Source of the DNA: Periplaneta americana
Taxonomy: Eukaryota > Arthropoda > Insecta > Blattodea > Blattidae
Direction of reading: 5' to 3'
DNA: 64,000 nucleotides
NCBI RefSeq assembly: GCF_040183065.1
Contig: NC_091128.1
Location: forward strand, 173,497,244 to 173,561,243
The notes below the pieces were generated by a model. That model was not told where the DNA came from, did not search any database, and saw nothing but the letters and a program-made list of their open reading frames with translations. Positions 32,955-45,734 of the stretch are shown here, piece by piece (within the stretch, counting starts at the first letter, position 1; every line of letters starts with the position of its first letter). The position numbers were made by a program, and so were the translations under genes.

Positions 32955-33334
32955 TTAGAACAGATAGATCACTATTCGCCGGAATCCCAATATTGAAACA
33001 AAAAAAACTAACATTTGAAAGAGAAATTATGTCACTTTACGTCCACTAGACGATGACATTTCTTCGATAGATCACTATTCCACTGAAAACTCAACTTTCG
33101 ATTTTTTGTTGGTTAGATCTCTTTTCGGGGTAACTATTCAGTTATTGAAAGTCGAGTCGATATTTCAGGCTTCATTATAACAAAATCACTTGAAAAGTAT
33201 TCCTTAAAAGCGAGAATTAATTACATTATTCTTATGGTAATTTGGCTGGGACTTCACAGATTATTCCTTAAAAATGGGAACGTTAAAACGGGGTTTTGCT
33301 GTATGTATATCTTAGGCTCAGCAGTATGAAGTTT

Positions 33335-33733
33335 ATACTTGTTTTTTTTTTAAGATGGGACATGACAGGAGCGTTGCGATCTGAAAAACAACTGAATGTC
33401 ACATAGCGTGGTAGGCCTGTTGCTATGGTAACAACGATTGAGTTGCCAAACTTACAGTTCCCACGTGGCGAGTGCTTAATAGCTCTCTTGGCGACATTTA
33501 TTGTGCACACAATGTTAGCATTGGTACGTTTCGTCTTTGATTCTCTGTCGATTTTTGTATTGTTTTCTTATCTTCGCGTCAATTGTCAATGAATGTTTTA
33601 ACATCAGCCATCTTAATGACAATTGCTAGCTTCCATCAGCTGGCAGCATGGTAGTCCATATTGGCAACATAGCACTGTAGTCCCAAGCTCGGCCGCTTAA
33701 CTGTCATGTCCCATCTTTCCAAAAAACAAGTAT
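33335..33733. mobile_element. 399-bp MITE
   Basis: Ends ATACTTGTTTTTT and AAAAAACAAGTAT, with AAGATGGGACATGAC and its inverse GTCATGTCCCATCTT just inside, give TIRs of about 33 bp. AGTTT flanks both ends (33330-33334, 33734-33738). There is no coding content. Confidence 0.85.
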
Positions 33734-33931
33734 AGTTTCTGACAGTTGCCCTGGCACTCTCCAGTGCTTACTGGCAACATTCTCTGAATTCTGCTACGAG
33801 TATAGTTGCACCTGAATGTAAGATTTCTGACCTGGCACCTGTCCAGTTTAAATATAAGATAGAAAGAGGGAGAAATTTGTGAGCCAAGTAGCCTTTCCTT
33901 CCTGAGATGTACTGAATATACTTTTTTACAG

Positions 33932-34054
33932 GAACAAACCCAGAAGTGTGGTGACGTCTCTTTCCGCCCATTTGATCCTGTTACTGTGCAGCTGAGTCTC
34001 GACAGAAGTAACTTGCAACACGAGAAAATCGTTCTGAAGTTGGTCCATCCTAAC
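33932..34054 (+). CDS. DIS3: DIS3, exon h
   Basis: 123 nt (41 codons, phase 0) between CTTTTTTACAG and the donor GTGAGT. It encodes EQTQKCGDVSFRPFDPVTVQ and LSLDRSNLQHEKIVLKLVHP. The SNLQHxKI motif is specific to the DIS3 end of the S1 region and supports DIS3 over its paralogues. Confidence 0.95.
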
Positions 34055-34477
34055 GTGAGTATTTTTCGTCTTCAGAATAGTTTAAAATGTTTGCAGCATA
34101 CTTTTTATCGGAATGGACAATTTTCGTCTTTCACAGCTTACTCAGATTCCTATAAACTTTTGTTTCCTACAACATGTTGGCTCACTTGCAAGTTTCGAAC
34201 AAAGTTTCCTGTGTCACGCCCAGATTGCTTATAACAAAACACTGTGGACACAAGTCTGATTTTCACTTCGACTGTGACTTTTTCACAATTTCTTGTGGTA
34301 TGGAAATAATGTTGTTAATTAATGCTAAGTTTTTGGCAATAAAACCATTAATTCTCTTGCTCTCCAACATAGAAGTGATATAGCAAATAGTAATATGCGT
34401 TACAAGAGCGGTATGTTGAAATTTTCATGTTCGAGGAAAAATTTGAAAAAGCGAAACGTAGTTGAGCTTTTTTAATT
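34055..34477. other. DIS3 intron, nothing firm
   Basis: No gene. ACAAGAGCGGTATGTT near 34402 and AACATACCGTTCATGT near 34494 form an inverted pair leading into repeat M. Confidence 0.4.
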
Positions 34478-35097
34478 TCCGAGAATTGAAAGAAAACATA
34501 CCGTTCATGTATCGTATATTATTTTGTGCGAAGATCGTTCATTACATACCTGAAAGAGGAATTTCTAATTAGTTGCAATGAAATCTCCATCTTGGTTTCT
34601 GTTCAATTATGGCAAATTTGTAAAACAAAAATATCTATCTTCAACACTGTTGCTTTAAAATGTTTTCTGTGTTTACTATATTCAAGCAGGCCGTGATATA
34701 CGTCTGTCTTTTTTTTCCCCCCCCAGTCTATGATGAGTCTGGAATCTTGCTGATTTTTTTCACGGCTTCCTTAATGTTACTTGCATCACGAATGCAGTAA
34801 CTTTAGTGGAGTTGTAGAGTTTACTTAATTTTTGCAAATATTTAAAAAAATAATTAACAGTGCAATTTAGGTGAAATTGCAGTGGTAAGTTTCCAATTTA
34901 TAATTATTACTATATTGAACGTCTCTAAAAATAATATGTTAAAAGCCTAAAGCAGTAAAATCAATATGTCACTTAAGCAGTAAGAAGAGGGAAATTGTTA
35001 TGTGTGTTAGGTTGGGAATACTGAATGTTGAATTTTAGACTTTCCACGGATTGGTTTTGTGAGGAAACCAAGCAAATACGCACGATCTCGCACAAAA
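34478..35097. mobile_element. Repeat M (MITE-like), copy 3
   Basis: Ends TTTTGTGCGAAGATCGT (34522) and ACGATCTCGCACAAAA (ending 35097). The body is near-identical to 8037-8468 and to the reverse of 10338-11009, apart from small indels and a poly(T/C) patch at 34709-34726. Confidence 0.75.
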
Positions 35098-35099
35098 GT

Positions 35100-35440
35100 T
35101 TAATGTAGGCACCATATTTTCATATCATGGCAGGTTATATCACCTACACGTTACCCCCAAACTGTTTGGAGGACTGTTAGATAGTGGGTCCATATGACCT
35201 CGTCAGAAGGATTGTCAGACAGCTCCATCGACTATATCCCGTCTTCACCACTTAGGGGACACTTATGCATGCCATGACAGGTCAACATATTAAAATTACA
35301 TTTCCTCCACTTTTTATGGAACAATTATACCGCTGTGACGTGGTCCCCAGAACCTAGTTTGTTAAAAACAGATTGCATCATGGGAAGGTGAGGATGGAAT
35401 TTGAATAGGAGATATTATGGAATCCACTTCACTACATCAA
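35100..35440. other. Intron, unclassified
   Basis: A mid-GC block, probably an old repeat; no ORF or TIR recognised. Confidence 0.3.
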
Positions 35441-35446
35441 ATATTA

Positions 35447-36110
35447 CAGGGTGTAAAAAAATATATGTTACAAGGCTCAGTGATACGTAGATGGGTACCA
35501 TGTGATCATATTCTGTTAATAAACCCATGTTCAGAAACACTTCGTTTACGTGCTAGCGTCTCTGAAATGTGGAGGAGGATGTAGGCAGTATGGATCACAA
35601 AGCTAGGAAAGAAATAAAAAAGACAATTGAAATACTCTAAGTAAACAGCATTTTAATCAGCTACAGAATGTGCTCCAAATGGCTGCCACCAACTTCGATA
35701 CATTTTGTGCATCACCCGGTTATGTAATGTCGAACTCTTGGAAAGATTCTCAGCATATCTCGGATGACTCCAGCTGCTACTTGAATTCGTGCCACAAGAT
35801 CTTGTTGTGTCTCCACCTGAGTCTCGTACACCAGGGTTTTCATATATCCCCAGAAAAAGAAATCCAATGGTGTCAGGTCAGGTGAGCAAGTTGGCCAGGC
35901 TATTGGGCATGGGTCTCTGGACATGGGTGCAATTTAAATTTCAATTGTCTTTTTTTATTTCTTTCCTAGCTTTTTGTGATCTGTACTGCTTTCAGAGATG
36001 CTAGCACATAAACAAAGCATTTCTGGACATGGGTTTATTAACAAAATATGATCACATGGTACCCATCTACTTACTTCCGAGACTTGTAACATATATTTTT
36101 TTACACCCTG
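35447..36110 (-). mobile_element. Long-TIR Tc1/mariner-type element, internally deleted
   Basis: CAGGGTGTAAAAAAATATAT opens at 35447 and its inverse closes at 36110, with TA on both sides. The inverted repeats run about 185 bp (35447-35635 against 35930-36110). The middle retains the end of a transposase on the minus strand (35640-35924): SPDLTPLDFFFWGYMKTLVY and VRHYITG. That is the third catalytic aspartate region of an IS630/Tc1/mariner-class enzyme. Confidence 0.88.
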
Positions 36111-36196
36111 TATTTGTTTGTAAAATACACAAAACTGGAACTGCATACTATTAAATAACTGACTCACTGTTAATTACGTAATTAGAATATAATATG

Positions 36197-38392
<2,196 letters not shown>

Positions 38393-38418
38393 ATAATATG
38401 AGTAGTTCTTTTCGATGT

Positions 38419-39531
38419 CAAAAAGGCTTATGACTCGGTTAAGAGGGAAGTATTATATGATATTCTTATTGAATTTGGTATTCCCAAGAAACTAGTTCGA
38501 TTAATTAAAATGTGTCTCAGTGAAACATACAGCAGAGTCCGTATAGGTCAGTTTCTATCTGATGCTTTTCCAATTCACTGCGGGCTAAAGCAGGGAGATG
38601 CACTATAACCTTTACTTTTTAACTTCGCTCTAGAATATGCCATTAGGAAAGTTCAGGATAACAGGCAGGGTTTGGAATTGAACGGGTTACATCAGCTTCT
38701 TGTCTATGCGGATGACGTGAATATGTTAGGAGAAAATACACAAACGATTAGGGAAAACACGGAAATTTTACTTGAAGCAAGTAGAGCGATCGGTTTGGAA
38801 GTAAATCCCGAAAAGACAAAGTATATGATTATGTCTCGTGACCAGAATATTGTACGAAATGGAAATATAAAAATTGGAGATTTATCCTTCGAAGAGGTGG
38901 AAAAATTCAAATATCTTGGAGCAACAGTAACAAATATAAATGATACTCGGGAGGAAATTAAACGCAGAATAAATATGGGAAATGCCTGTTATTATTCGGT
39001 TGAGAAGCTCTTTTCATCCAGTCTGCTGTCAAAAAATCTGAAAGTTAGAATTTATAAAACAGTTATATTACCGGTTCTTCTGTATGGTTGTGAAACTTGG
39101 ACTCTCACTCTGAGAGAGGAACATAGGTTCAGGGTGTTTGAGAATAAGGTGCTAAGGAAAATATTTGGGGCTAAGCGGGATGAAGTTACAGGAGAATGGA
39201 GAAAGTTACACAACACAGAACTGCACGCATTGTATTCTTCACCTGACATAATTAGGAACATTAAATCCAGACGTTTGAGATGGGCAGGGCATGTAGCACG
39301 TATGGGCGAATCCAGAAATGCATATAGAGTGTTAGTTGGGAGACCGGAGGGAAAAAGACCTTTAGGGAGGCCGAGGCGTAGATGGGAAGATAATATTAAA
39401 ATGGATTTGAGGGAGGTGGGGTATGATGATAGAGACTGGATTAATCTTGCACAGGATAGGGACCGCTGGCGGGCTTATGTGAGGGCGGCAATGAACCTTC
39501 GGGTTCCTTAAAAGCCATTTGTAAGTAAGTA
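38419..39531 (+). pseudogene. Young 5'-truncated RTE-type LINE
   Basis: It starts inside the RT domain at KKAYDSVKREVLYDILIEFG, includes [63 protein letters not shown] and the C-terminus [32 protein letters not shown] and stop. A single in-frame TAA occurs at GDAL*PLLF (near 38605). The 3' tail is GTAAGTAAGTA. A 15-bp target duplication AGTTCTTTTCGATGT flanks it (38404-38418, 39532-39546). Confidence 0.95.
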
Positions 39532-39816
39532 AGTTCTTTTCGATGTATGTATTTAGCAGTGACTACATGTACAACTGCAATTCGATTCAGAACAAACTTT
39601 CTTAAAATAGGGAATTCTTCAGTGAAATGGCCCCTAGTCAATCCATCGACTGTTGAAAGAAATGGGACAATGTTGGAAAAATAATTCAGAGAAATTGATT
39701 CGTCATCATGTTCGTCGTATGTCTAAATATTTTGGAATAACAGCGATAAATTTAATTTTGTCTGTATTTCTACATAGAAAAGAGTTGACCAATAGTGACT
39801 GTCATGCTGGTTTCAG

Positions 39817-39951
39817 ATCCCAGACTTCAGTGTACCATCTCTGGACACCACCAAGCGGAAAGATAGTGATTTGCAAGAAGAAATGGACGTATCGGAAGAA
39901 ATCAAGACTCCACGTAAAGAGAAATCCTCAAAAAAGATGAAGACAAAATGA
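39817..39951 (+). CDS. DIS3: DIS3, terminal coding exon i
   Basis: 135 nt including the TGA at 39949-39951, after the acceptor GCTGGTTTCAG. It encodes IPDFSVPSLDTTKRKDSDLQ and a lysine-rich end TPRKEKSSKKMKTK. Human DIS3 likewise begins IPG-I/V-SIP here and ends in a basic KKKKMKLGK-type tail, a probable nuclear localisation signal. Confidence 0.95.
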   Translation: MPDFSVPSLDTTKRKDSDLQEEMDVSEEIKTPRKEKSSKKMKTK

Positions 39952-40121
39952 TTTGAATGAGTAGGTGAGTTTGTTTATATGACTCTGTAGTGGAATTGAG
40001 GTTGAGGTATATTCCAAAGTGTAGAGGGAAGTAGACTATGCTAGTTTTTCTTTTTTTCTTTCAGATTGAGGTGTGCTGTCCTGTTGTACAAAAATGTCAC
40101 CATTTATATGTATGTACTTTT

Positions 40122-40127
40122 AATAAA
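40122..40127 (+). terminator. DIS3 poly(A) signal AATAAA
   Basis: AATAAA lies 171 bases after the DIS3 stop codon, in a T-rich 3' UTR, with GT-rich sequence following. Confidence 0.75.
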
Positions 40128-40279
40128 CGCCAAAATATTTGTATGAAGTATTCTTTCTGTCTCTGAAAGTTAGCAATGGGATGAAATTATGTGAACAAGT
40201 GTAATCTTCACACTTTCCTTCCCCTAAAATTCACATAAAAAAACACAGGCATATTTTCTATATCTCTATGTTTGCGAAC

Positions 40280-40560
40280 AGTTTCCTGTAATTTCGAGGG
40301 AAAAATTGTTCCGGGGCCGGGTATCGAACCCGGGACCTTTGGTTAAACGTACCAACGCTCTCCCACTGAGCTACCTGGGAACTCTACCCGACACCGATCC
40401 AATTTTTCCTCTATATCCACAGACCTCAAAGTGGGCTGACAACCGTCAAGCAACCAACATTTGAGTGCACACTAATACTTCGATACCCGGCCCCGGAACA
40501 ATTTTTCCCTCGAAATTATTCAAATTAACTTTACAGGGAGTTATTCCTGAAAGCTTAATT
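40280..40560 (-). mobile_element. SINE-D, copy 2, with inverted 5' block
   Basis: Reverse strand: GTAGCTCAGTGGGAGAGCG, anticodon arm TTGGTACGTTTAACCAA and box B CCGGGTTCGATACCC. Unlike the 25108 copy, the segment holding the CCCGGAACAATTTTTCCC motif at the 5' side (40484-40550) is inverted relative to the tRNA head. Confidence 0.8.
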
Positions 40561-41253
40561 TGCAGTTTCCTGTAATTTCGTATTGAGTAATTTTTCATTA
40601 ACACAGTTTCTGTAGGCAGTTTACTGAAGGATCTAAAATTTATAGATAACGAATCATAGTAATTCATTAATCCACCAAACTCCTTCAAAGGCAGTAATAG
40701 CAAAATAATAATAATCATCATCTTCACAGGTTATAGTCCTTTGAAGAACTGTTACAGTCTACCAAAGTTTTCTTCCCACCGTTTCTTATGACGTCCTAAC
40801 GACCTTTTTCTTGTTAGAGTATAATTCAGGATTGCTTTTGGTATTCTGTTGTTTTGCTTTCGATTTACATGTTGGAGCCATTGGTTTGATATTGATGTAT
40901 GTGATCCAGAATAAGTATCATTTGGAGCTCGTTCAAGACATCTTCATTTCTTTTCCTGTCCCATTTCGTATAACCTGCTGTGCGGCACATGAACTTCATT
41001 TCACTGGAAGTAATGCGATTTTCATCACGTCTCCGAAGAGTCTAAGCCTCAGTGCCATAACACAGATCAGATCTCGCCAAGATTTATAATGACAGAGGCG
41101 TATATGTCTTTGGACTAATGATGTTTCATAATGCTGTTGGTGCTACCCATACATTTATAAATTTAAGAATTTTGTCGGTATATCTGATTCTGCCATAAAT
41201 TATATTTTATAAGCAAGATAACTGAATTCATTTATTCTTTCTAATATTTGATT

Positions 41254-41850
41254 ACTTACTTACAAAGGGGTTTTAAGAAACCCAGAAATTCATTGCCACC
41301 CTCACATAAGCTTGCCATCGGTTCCTATCCTAAGCAAGGTTAATCCAGTCCCTAGCATCATATCCCATCTCCCTCAAATCCATTTTAATGATTTTCCTCC
41401 CATCTACGTCTCGGCCTTCCCAAATGTATTTTCTGTCAGGTCTCTCAACTAACACTCTATACACATTTCTGGATTCACCCATACGTGCTATATGCCCTGT
41501 CCATCTCAAACGTCTGCATTTAATGTTCCTAATTACGTTAGGTGAAGAATACAACGCGTGTAGTTCTGCTTTGTGTAACTTTCTCCATTCTCCTGTAACT
41601 TCATCCCTCTTAGCCCCAAATATTTCCTTAAGCACCTTATTCTCAAACATCCTTATCCTCTGTTCCTCTCTCAAAGTGACAGTCCAAGTTTAACAACCAT
41701 ACAGAACAACCGGTAATATAACTGTTTTATAAATTCTAACTTTCAGTTTTTTTTAAAGCAGACTAGATGACAAAAGCTTCTCAACCGAATAATAATAGGC
41801 ATTTCCCATATTTATTCTACATTTAATTTCCTCTCGCTAATATTTTGTTA
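41254..41850 (-). pseudogene. RTE-type LINE C-terminal fragment
   Basis: Minus strand reads [60 protein letters not shown] and KMDLREMGYDARDWINLA, then the TAAGTAAGTAA tail at the low end. Diverged from the 38419 copy. It lies between the convergent DIS3 and MRPS6 genes. Confidence 0.88.
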
Positions 41851-41859
41851 CTGATACAA

Positions 41860-42250
41860 ATTTTGCTTCGTATTGGTTCTAACTGAAAGTTACACATGCC
41901 TCGGCAGAGGTAAACGATCATCCAACTGGAATAGCGGTGTCACGTGGTCAGCACAATGATCCCCCAACTGGTTAGCTGGCTTTCGAAACCAGATTTTGCT
42001 GCCTATCGTAGCTCCCCAAATTCATCACGATGTTGGGTGGGCATCAGTCCCATACTTATTCATATATCCCTCTCATCATCTCTCTCTTATTCTATCTGTC
42101 TTTTCTGCCCCTCTTCTTCTCCATCTCTCCACTAAATATTATCACAGGGTAGAGGAATGCACGTACATTTCCACATGTGCAGAAATTTTGCGGTTGTGTT
42201 TTGAAGGAAGCATTCTTCATAATAGCACATCTTTGCTAATAAATTAATAA
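41860..42250. other. Intergenic, nothing recognised
   Basis: No gene or clear repeat between the LINE fragment and the MRPS6 poly(A) signal. Confidence 0.4.
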
Positions 42251-42255
42251 CAGAT

Positions 42256-42261
42256 TTTATT
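42256..42261 (-). terminator. MRPS6 poly(A) signal
   Basis: Reverse-strand AATAAA about 100 bases after the MRPS6 stop codon. Confidence 0.65.
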
Positions 42262-42359
42262 GAAATTTACCAGCAAAAATCTACTTTTTGCTACAAACTT
42301 ACATTTTATATACAAAACATAAAAATGATTGAAAAGTTCCTTCCCACTTTGCAGTCGAT

Positions 42360-42468
42360 TTATTTCTGAAATGGATAATAATCTAATCCTGTGTTGTACT
42401 TGAATCTATGTTTCTCTGATTTCTTGATTACTTTCTTGCTGTCTTCTATCATCTTCTGTACATCTTTC
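42360..42468 (-). CDS. MRPS6: MRPS6, mitochondrial ribosomal protein bS6m, last exon
   Basis: 109 nt on the minus strand after the acceptor CTTTTACAG, ending with TAA at 42360-42362. One base completes an arginine codon; then KDVQKMIEDSKKVIKKSEKH and FKYNTGLDYYPFQK. The ending FKYNxGLDYYPFQ is, as I recall, a feature of insect mRpS6. The protein is part of the mitochondrial small subunit. The gene converges on DIS3: about 2.1 kb separate the two poly(A) signals. Confidence 0.88.
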
Positions 42469-42640
42469 CTGTAAAAGAAGAAAAGGTACCGTCAGTACTG
42501 TCTGTAAGAATGTTTTCAAGTGAGTAAAGTGTTTCTGCGTTGCAGAAGCAAATGGGTCAGGACAATGTTGCATCCATCACGTTCTTTTTTCTTCAACCAG
42601 TTCAGGATTTTATCGAAGACTGCGCAATAAAACATAAATA

Positions 42641-43630
42641 CAGTCAACTTCGCATATAGCGAACCTCTGCAGACTTGCATATTTCATTCACTATATCGTG
42701 GCCTCTCCCCTAACCTTAAATGACAGAAATGGATGAAATTGTGAACAAGAAAATAAAATATTTCATTTTTGTGGAATGGATTACACTGTATACTGTTACT
42801 CACAGTTGATTTACTTAAACTATGCTGACGACCCATGTCCGCTTGCGAAAGACCACGTTCAATATCACTTATAGTATTTGCCTTATCTACCAAGGAAAAC
42901 TCCTTATGCTTCGACATTTTTATACAGTACATTCACTGTTGGAACACTAGATCAGGTAGAACTGACATATGCTGTTATGGTGTGACTGCATACTCAGCCT
43001 TGGAATTTCCAGGGTCACTTAATGGAAACTGGGAGAGGGTTGATGGAGTTTGAAAGCCATCGGAATCTTGCCTTCATTTATGCACTGGACATAATGTTCT
43101 TCCAATTTTAATAAAAGAAGGCAATTTCATTTTCCGTTTTTTTCAATGCTATCTGTCATAATGGAAATGTTTCTGAGAACAAAAGGCAACCCTTTGACGG
43201 TGGAGGATTAGAAATAACAGTTGAGTAGAGTGCCTGAGAACAGAATGTTAACCCTTCAACAGTGAAATGAGGCAAGGTCGTCACGCATTACCTGGATTTA
43301 CAATACAGCTCATTGTCTAGGATTCACTAATCCTACCTTTGTCCTTTGACTAAAGGAGTAAGAAACTTAAAATGTTATGCAAATCTGGCTTTCAGGTAGA
43401 AGCTCCCTGAGAAGCAGGCTTGAATAATTACAAGGGAAAAATGGTATGTTGTTCTCAACACATTCTTTCAATTTTATACAAGAAGGCCTGACTTCAAATA
43501 AGAATTTGTCAGGATAAAAGGTTCTCTATAACCGAAGCGAGGGTTCACTATAAACGGAAATATTAATGTACTTTTTAATGTATGCGGGTCGGGACCAACG
43601 ATTTAGGTTCAATATATCCAGAGTTGACTG
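42641..43630 (-). mobile_element. Tigger/pogo-type transposon, internally deleted
   Basis: CAGTCAACTTCGCATATAGC at 42641 and the inverse GATATATTGAACC...AGAGTTGACTG side at 43630 form pogo-type ends, with TA outside each. The 990-bp copy lies in the last intron of MRPS6 in the same orientation as the gene. Confidence 0.85.
42752..42917 (-). pseudogene. Tigger/pogo transposase N-terminal fragment
   Basis: Minus strand from ATG 42917: MSKHKEFSLVDKANTISDIE and GLSQADMGRQHSLSKSTVSN, the CENP-B-type helix-turn-helix of pogo/Tigger transposases. The catalytic domain is absent from this copy. Confidence 0.88.
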
Positions 43631-43747
43631 TATTACCCTGTTTTATTCATTTGAAGTTAACTTCTTTCTTTGAATGATTCTTGGTTCTATTTGTACACAC
43701 CACCAATGGTTAACCAAAGTCTCGGGATTTCTAGTTTGTATTCTTAC

Positions 43748-43909
43748 CTATAGGCAGGGGGCTGCATCTCTTCATCCAGTGTGCACTCTATCTCCGGCAG
43801 CACCTCCTGCTTGAAGATTGTCCTCCTCACGATATCCACATCTCTGCCATATTCATCCTCAAGAACACTGATGGCTGTCGGGGGGCATATGAAGTGCACA
43901 ACGAAGCAA
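43748..43909 (-). CDS. MRPS6: MRPS6, internal exon
   Basis: 162 nt on the minus strand, between an acceptor ending TTGCAG (43910-43911 = AG) and the donor GTAAGA. It encodes CFVVHFICPPTAISVLEDEY, GRDVDIVRRTIFKQEVLPEI and ECTLDEEMQPPAYR; RDVDIxR is the ribosomal S6 fold motif. The 5' exon (start methionine) was searched for by eye up to YKT6 and not found; it may be further upstream than this window or hidden in repeats. Confidence 0.88.
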
Positions 43910-44084
43910 CTGCAACATAAGAATGGCTACACTACTATTTCTTCTTCAAAATGATGTAAAGCATGTTATCCTTTCTGCATCCCTAAGCAAACAACCCAGA
44001 GGCAAGTATAAACCGGCATAAGTAGAATGATTTAAACACCTTTTTAAGTGTGATTCACACTTCACGTCGTCATATCAATCAGTC

Positions 44085-45730
44085 TTCTTAATGTATCCAG
44101 CTGTTTGCTGACAACATAAAGTCCACTATAGTCCACTGTAGTCTATTCAGTTGTTGTTTTTCACGAGAAATGAGGGGTATTTTGATCAGTGTTCATTATA
44201 GATGCCTGTTGCTAGTAGCCAGAGGTGGGGTGTAGTCAATATATACTGCAGAACTGTGTCTTCTGCAACTGGTACTGATGATTTTAATTTACTTCTTTGT
44301 GGTTTATGGATGGACAGTATAGAAGATTATTACACCACAGACAATAGTAGGATTATCAGAAATGTGAAATCGGTGTAGGTACAATTGAGTGACAATGTGA
44401 CCTGTTCTGGCTCTTGTTAAAAATGTTTGAACATGTCTGTGCAAGTTTTTGTACATTTCCAGGTCATTTGATTTCTTTTGTACAGACTGTAAAATTTTTT
44501 CTTTGTCAGAAGAAAGCCAATTGTTGATCCATAGGTTTATAAAATGAGACTTTACTGAAGCAAAAGCACTGGGTAGGGATATCACTTGAAGAGGTCTTGG
44601 TTGCAAATAAATGTTATGTTTTATTTAACGACGCTCGCAACTGCAGAGGTTATATCAGCGTCACCGGATGTGCCGGAATTTTGTCCCGCAGGAGTTCTTT
44701 TACATGCCAGTAAATCTACTGACATGAGCCTGTCGCATTTAAGCACACTTAAATGCCATCGACCTGGCCCGGGATCGAACCCGCAACCTTGGGCATAGAA
44801 GGCCAGCGCTATACCAACTCGCCAATCAGGTCGACGGTTGCAAATATGTTGCCTGTTTCTCGTTTCCAGGTATACCACAATGACTAGGTATCCATTGAAA
44901 TGTTATTTCCTTTTGGAGTTCTTTTAGTTTACTTAGTTGTTTCTGAATTGGAATAATTCTATGTGCGTATAGGTTTGGTACATATTTAATTATATTAAAT
45001 ATACCCCCTTGGAGTCGGTAAGTATGCAAATAGATTTTTCAGAAATTTGAGTAACACACTGAAGAGCAGCATCAATAGCTAGCAATTCAGTGTCAAGACT
45101 GGAGGAGGATGAACATGGTATGAAATAACTTTCTTGATATTTTGGAATATAATACCCTGCTCCTTATGTCGCATTATTAGGATTTAGAGATCCATCTGTA
45201 TAAATTTGAAGGTGATACTTATATGTCCTGCAGAGTAGTTCCATGGCATCGAACTTAAGAATGTAGGGAGGATCATTTTTGGAATGATTTCCTGGAATTT
45301 GTATGCTATGTTCTGGAATCACCCATTTCCACAGAGAAATTTCGTTCACAACTGGAGTTCTAGCAATGAGTGTGTCTGTGATATAGACTGGTATTTGTTC
45401 TTTGTTTATTTTATAGAAATTACACAGGATATTATCTGAGTTTGAAGAATATCTGAGATCTGAATGAGGCTTGCAATTTTAAATGTTTTTTAGATCCTTT
45501 TTGTAATACATGGTGTCTGATTGGTTGAATATTACATTCAATTTCTAGGGCAACAGTTGATGTGGTTTTTGATACTCCTAGACATAATCTTAAGGCTGAA
45601 TTTTGAAGAACAGATATTTTTTGTAGATGAGTTGCTGATGCTCCTCCCCATATTTCACATCCATAGGTCAATTTTGATCGTATATAAGCATTATAAAACA
45701 GATGCATTGTCGTGATATCTGATCCCTATT
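44085..45730 (-). pseudogene. I-type LINE with RNase H domain, 5' truncated
   Basis: From high to low coordinates the minus strand gives the end of RT (IRSKLTYGCEIWGGASATHL, LQNSALRLCLGVSKTTSTVA), then RNase H: LQIYTDGSLNPNNAT, LTDSKG-like region, ITFQWIPSHCGIPGNEK, then SAFASVKSHFINLWINNW and LTRARTGHIVTQLYLHRFHI. There are several frame breaks and a SINE-A inside (44610-44835). Confidence 0.88.
44610..44835 (-). mobile_element. SINE-A, copy 2
   Basis: Near full-length minus-strand copy of the 10112 family with box B GGTTGCGGGTTCGATCCCG and tail GCGAGCGTCGTTAAATAAAA. It is flanked by GGTTGCAAATA at 44599-44609 and 44836-44846 and interrupts the I-type LINE RNase H region. Confidence 0.95.
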
Positions 45731-45734
45731 CCTT

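Larger units (their letters stand above)
30891..33134 (-). mobile_element. TIR DNA transposon of an uncharacterised DDE-like family
   Basis: GTTACCCCGAAAAGAGATC opens the left end at 30891 and its reverse complement closes the right end at 33134; the inverted repeat is 24 bp perfect and continues imperfectly to about 45 bp. TA flanks both ends, within a wider palindromic GAATA/TATTC. The minus strand holds a broken multi-exon gene (31440-32954). The 2244-bp element sits in the DIS3 intron between exons g and h. Confidence 0.85.

Noticed and set aside
42684-42932. Host CENP-B-like gene
   Set aside because: It lies within pogo-type inverted ends, is only an N-terminal fragment, and lacks the catalytic and centromere domains.
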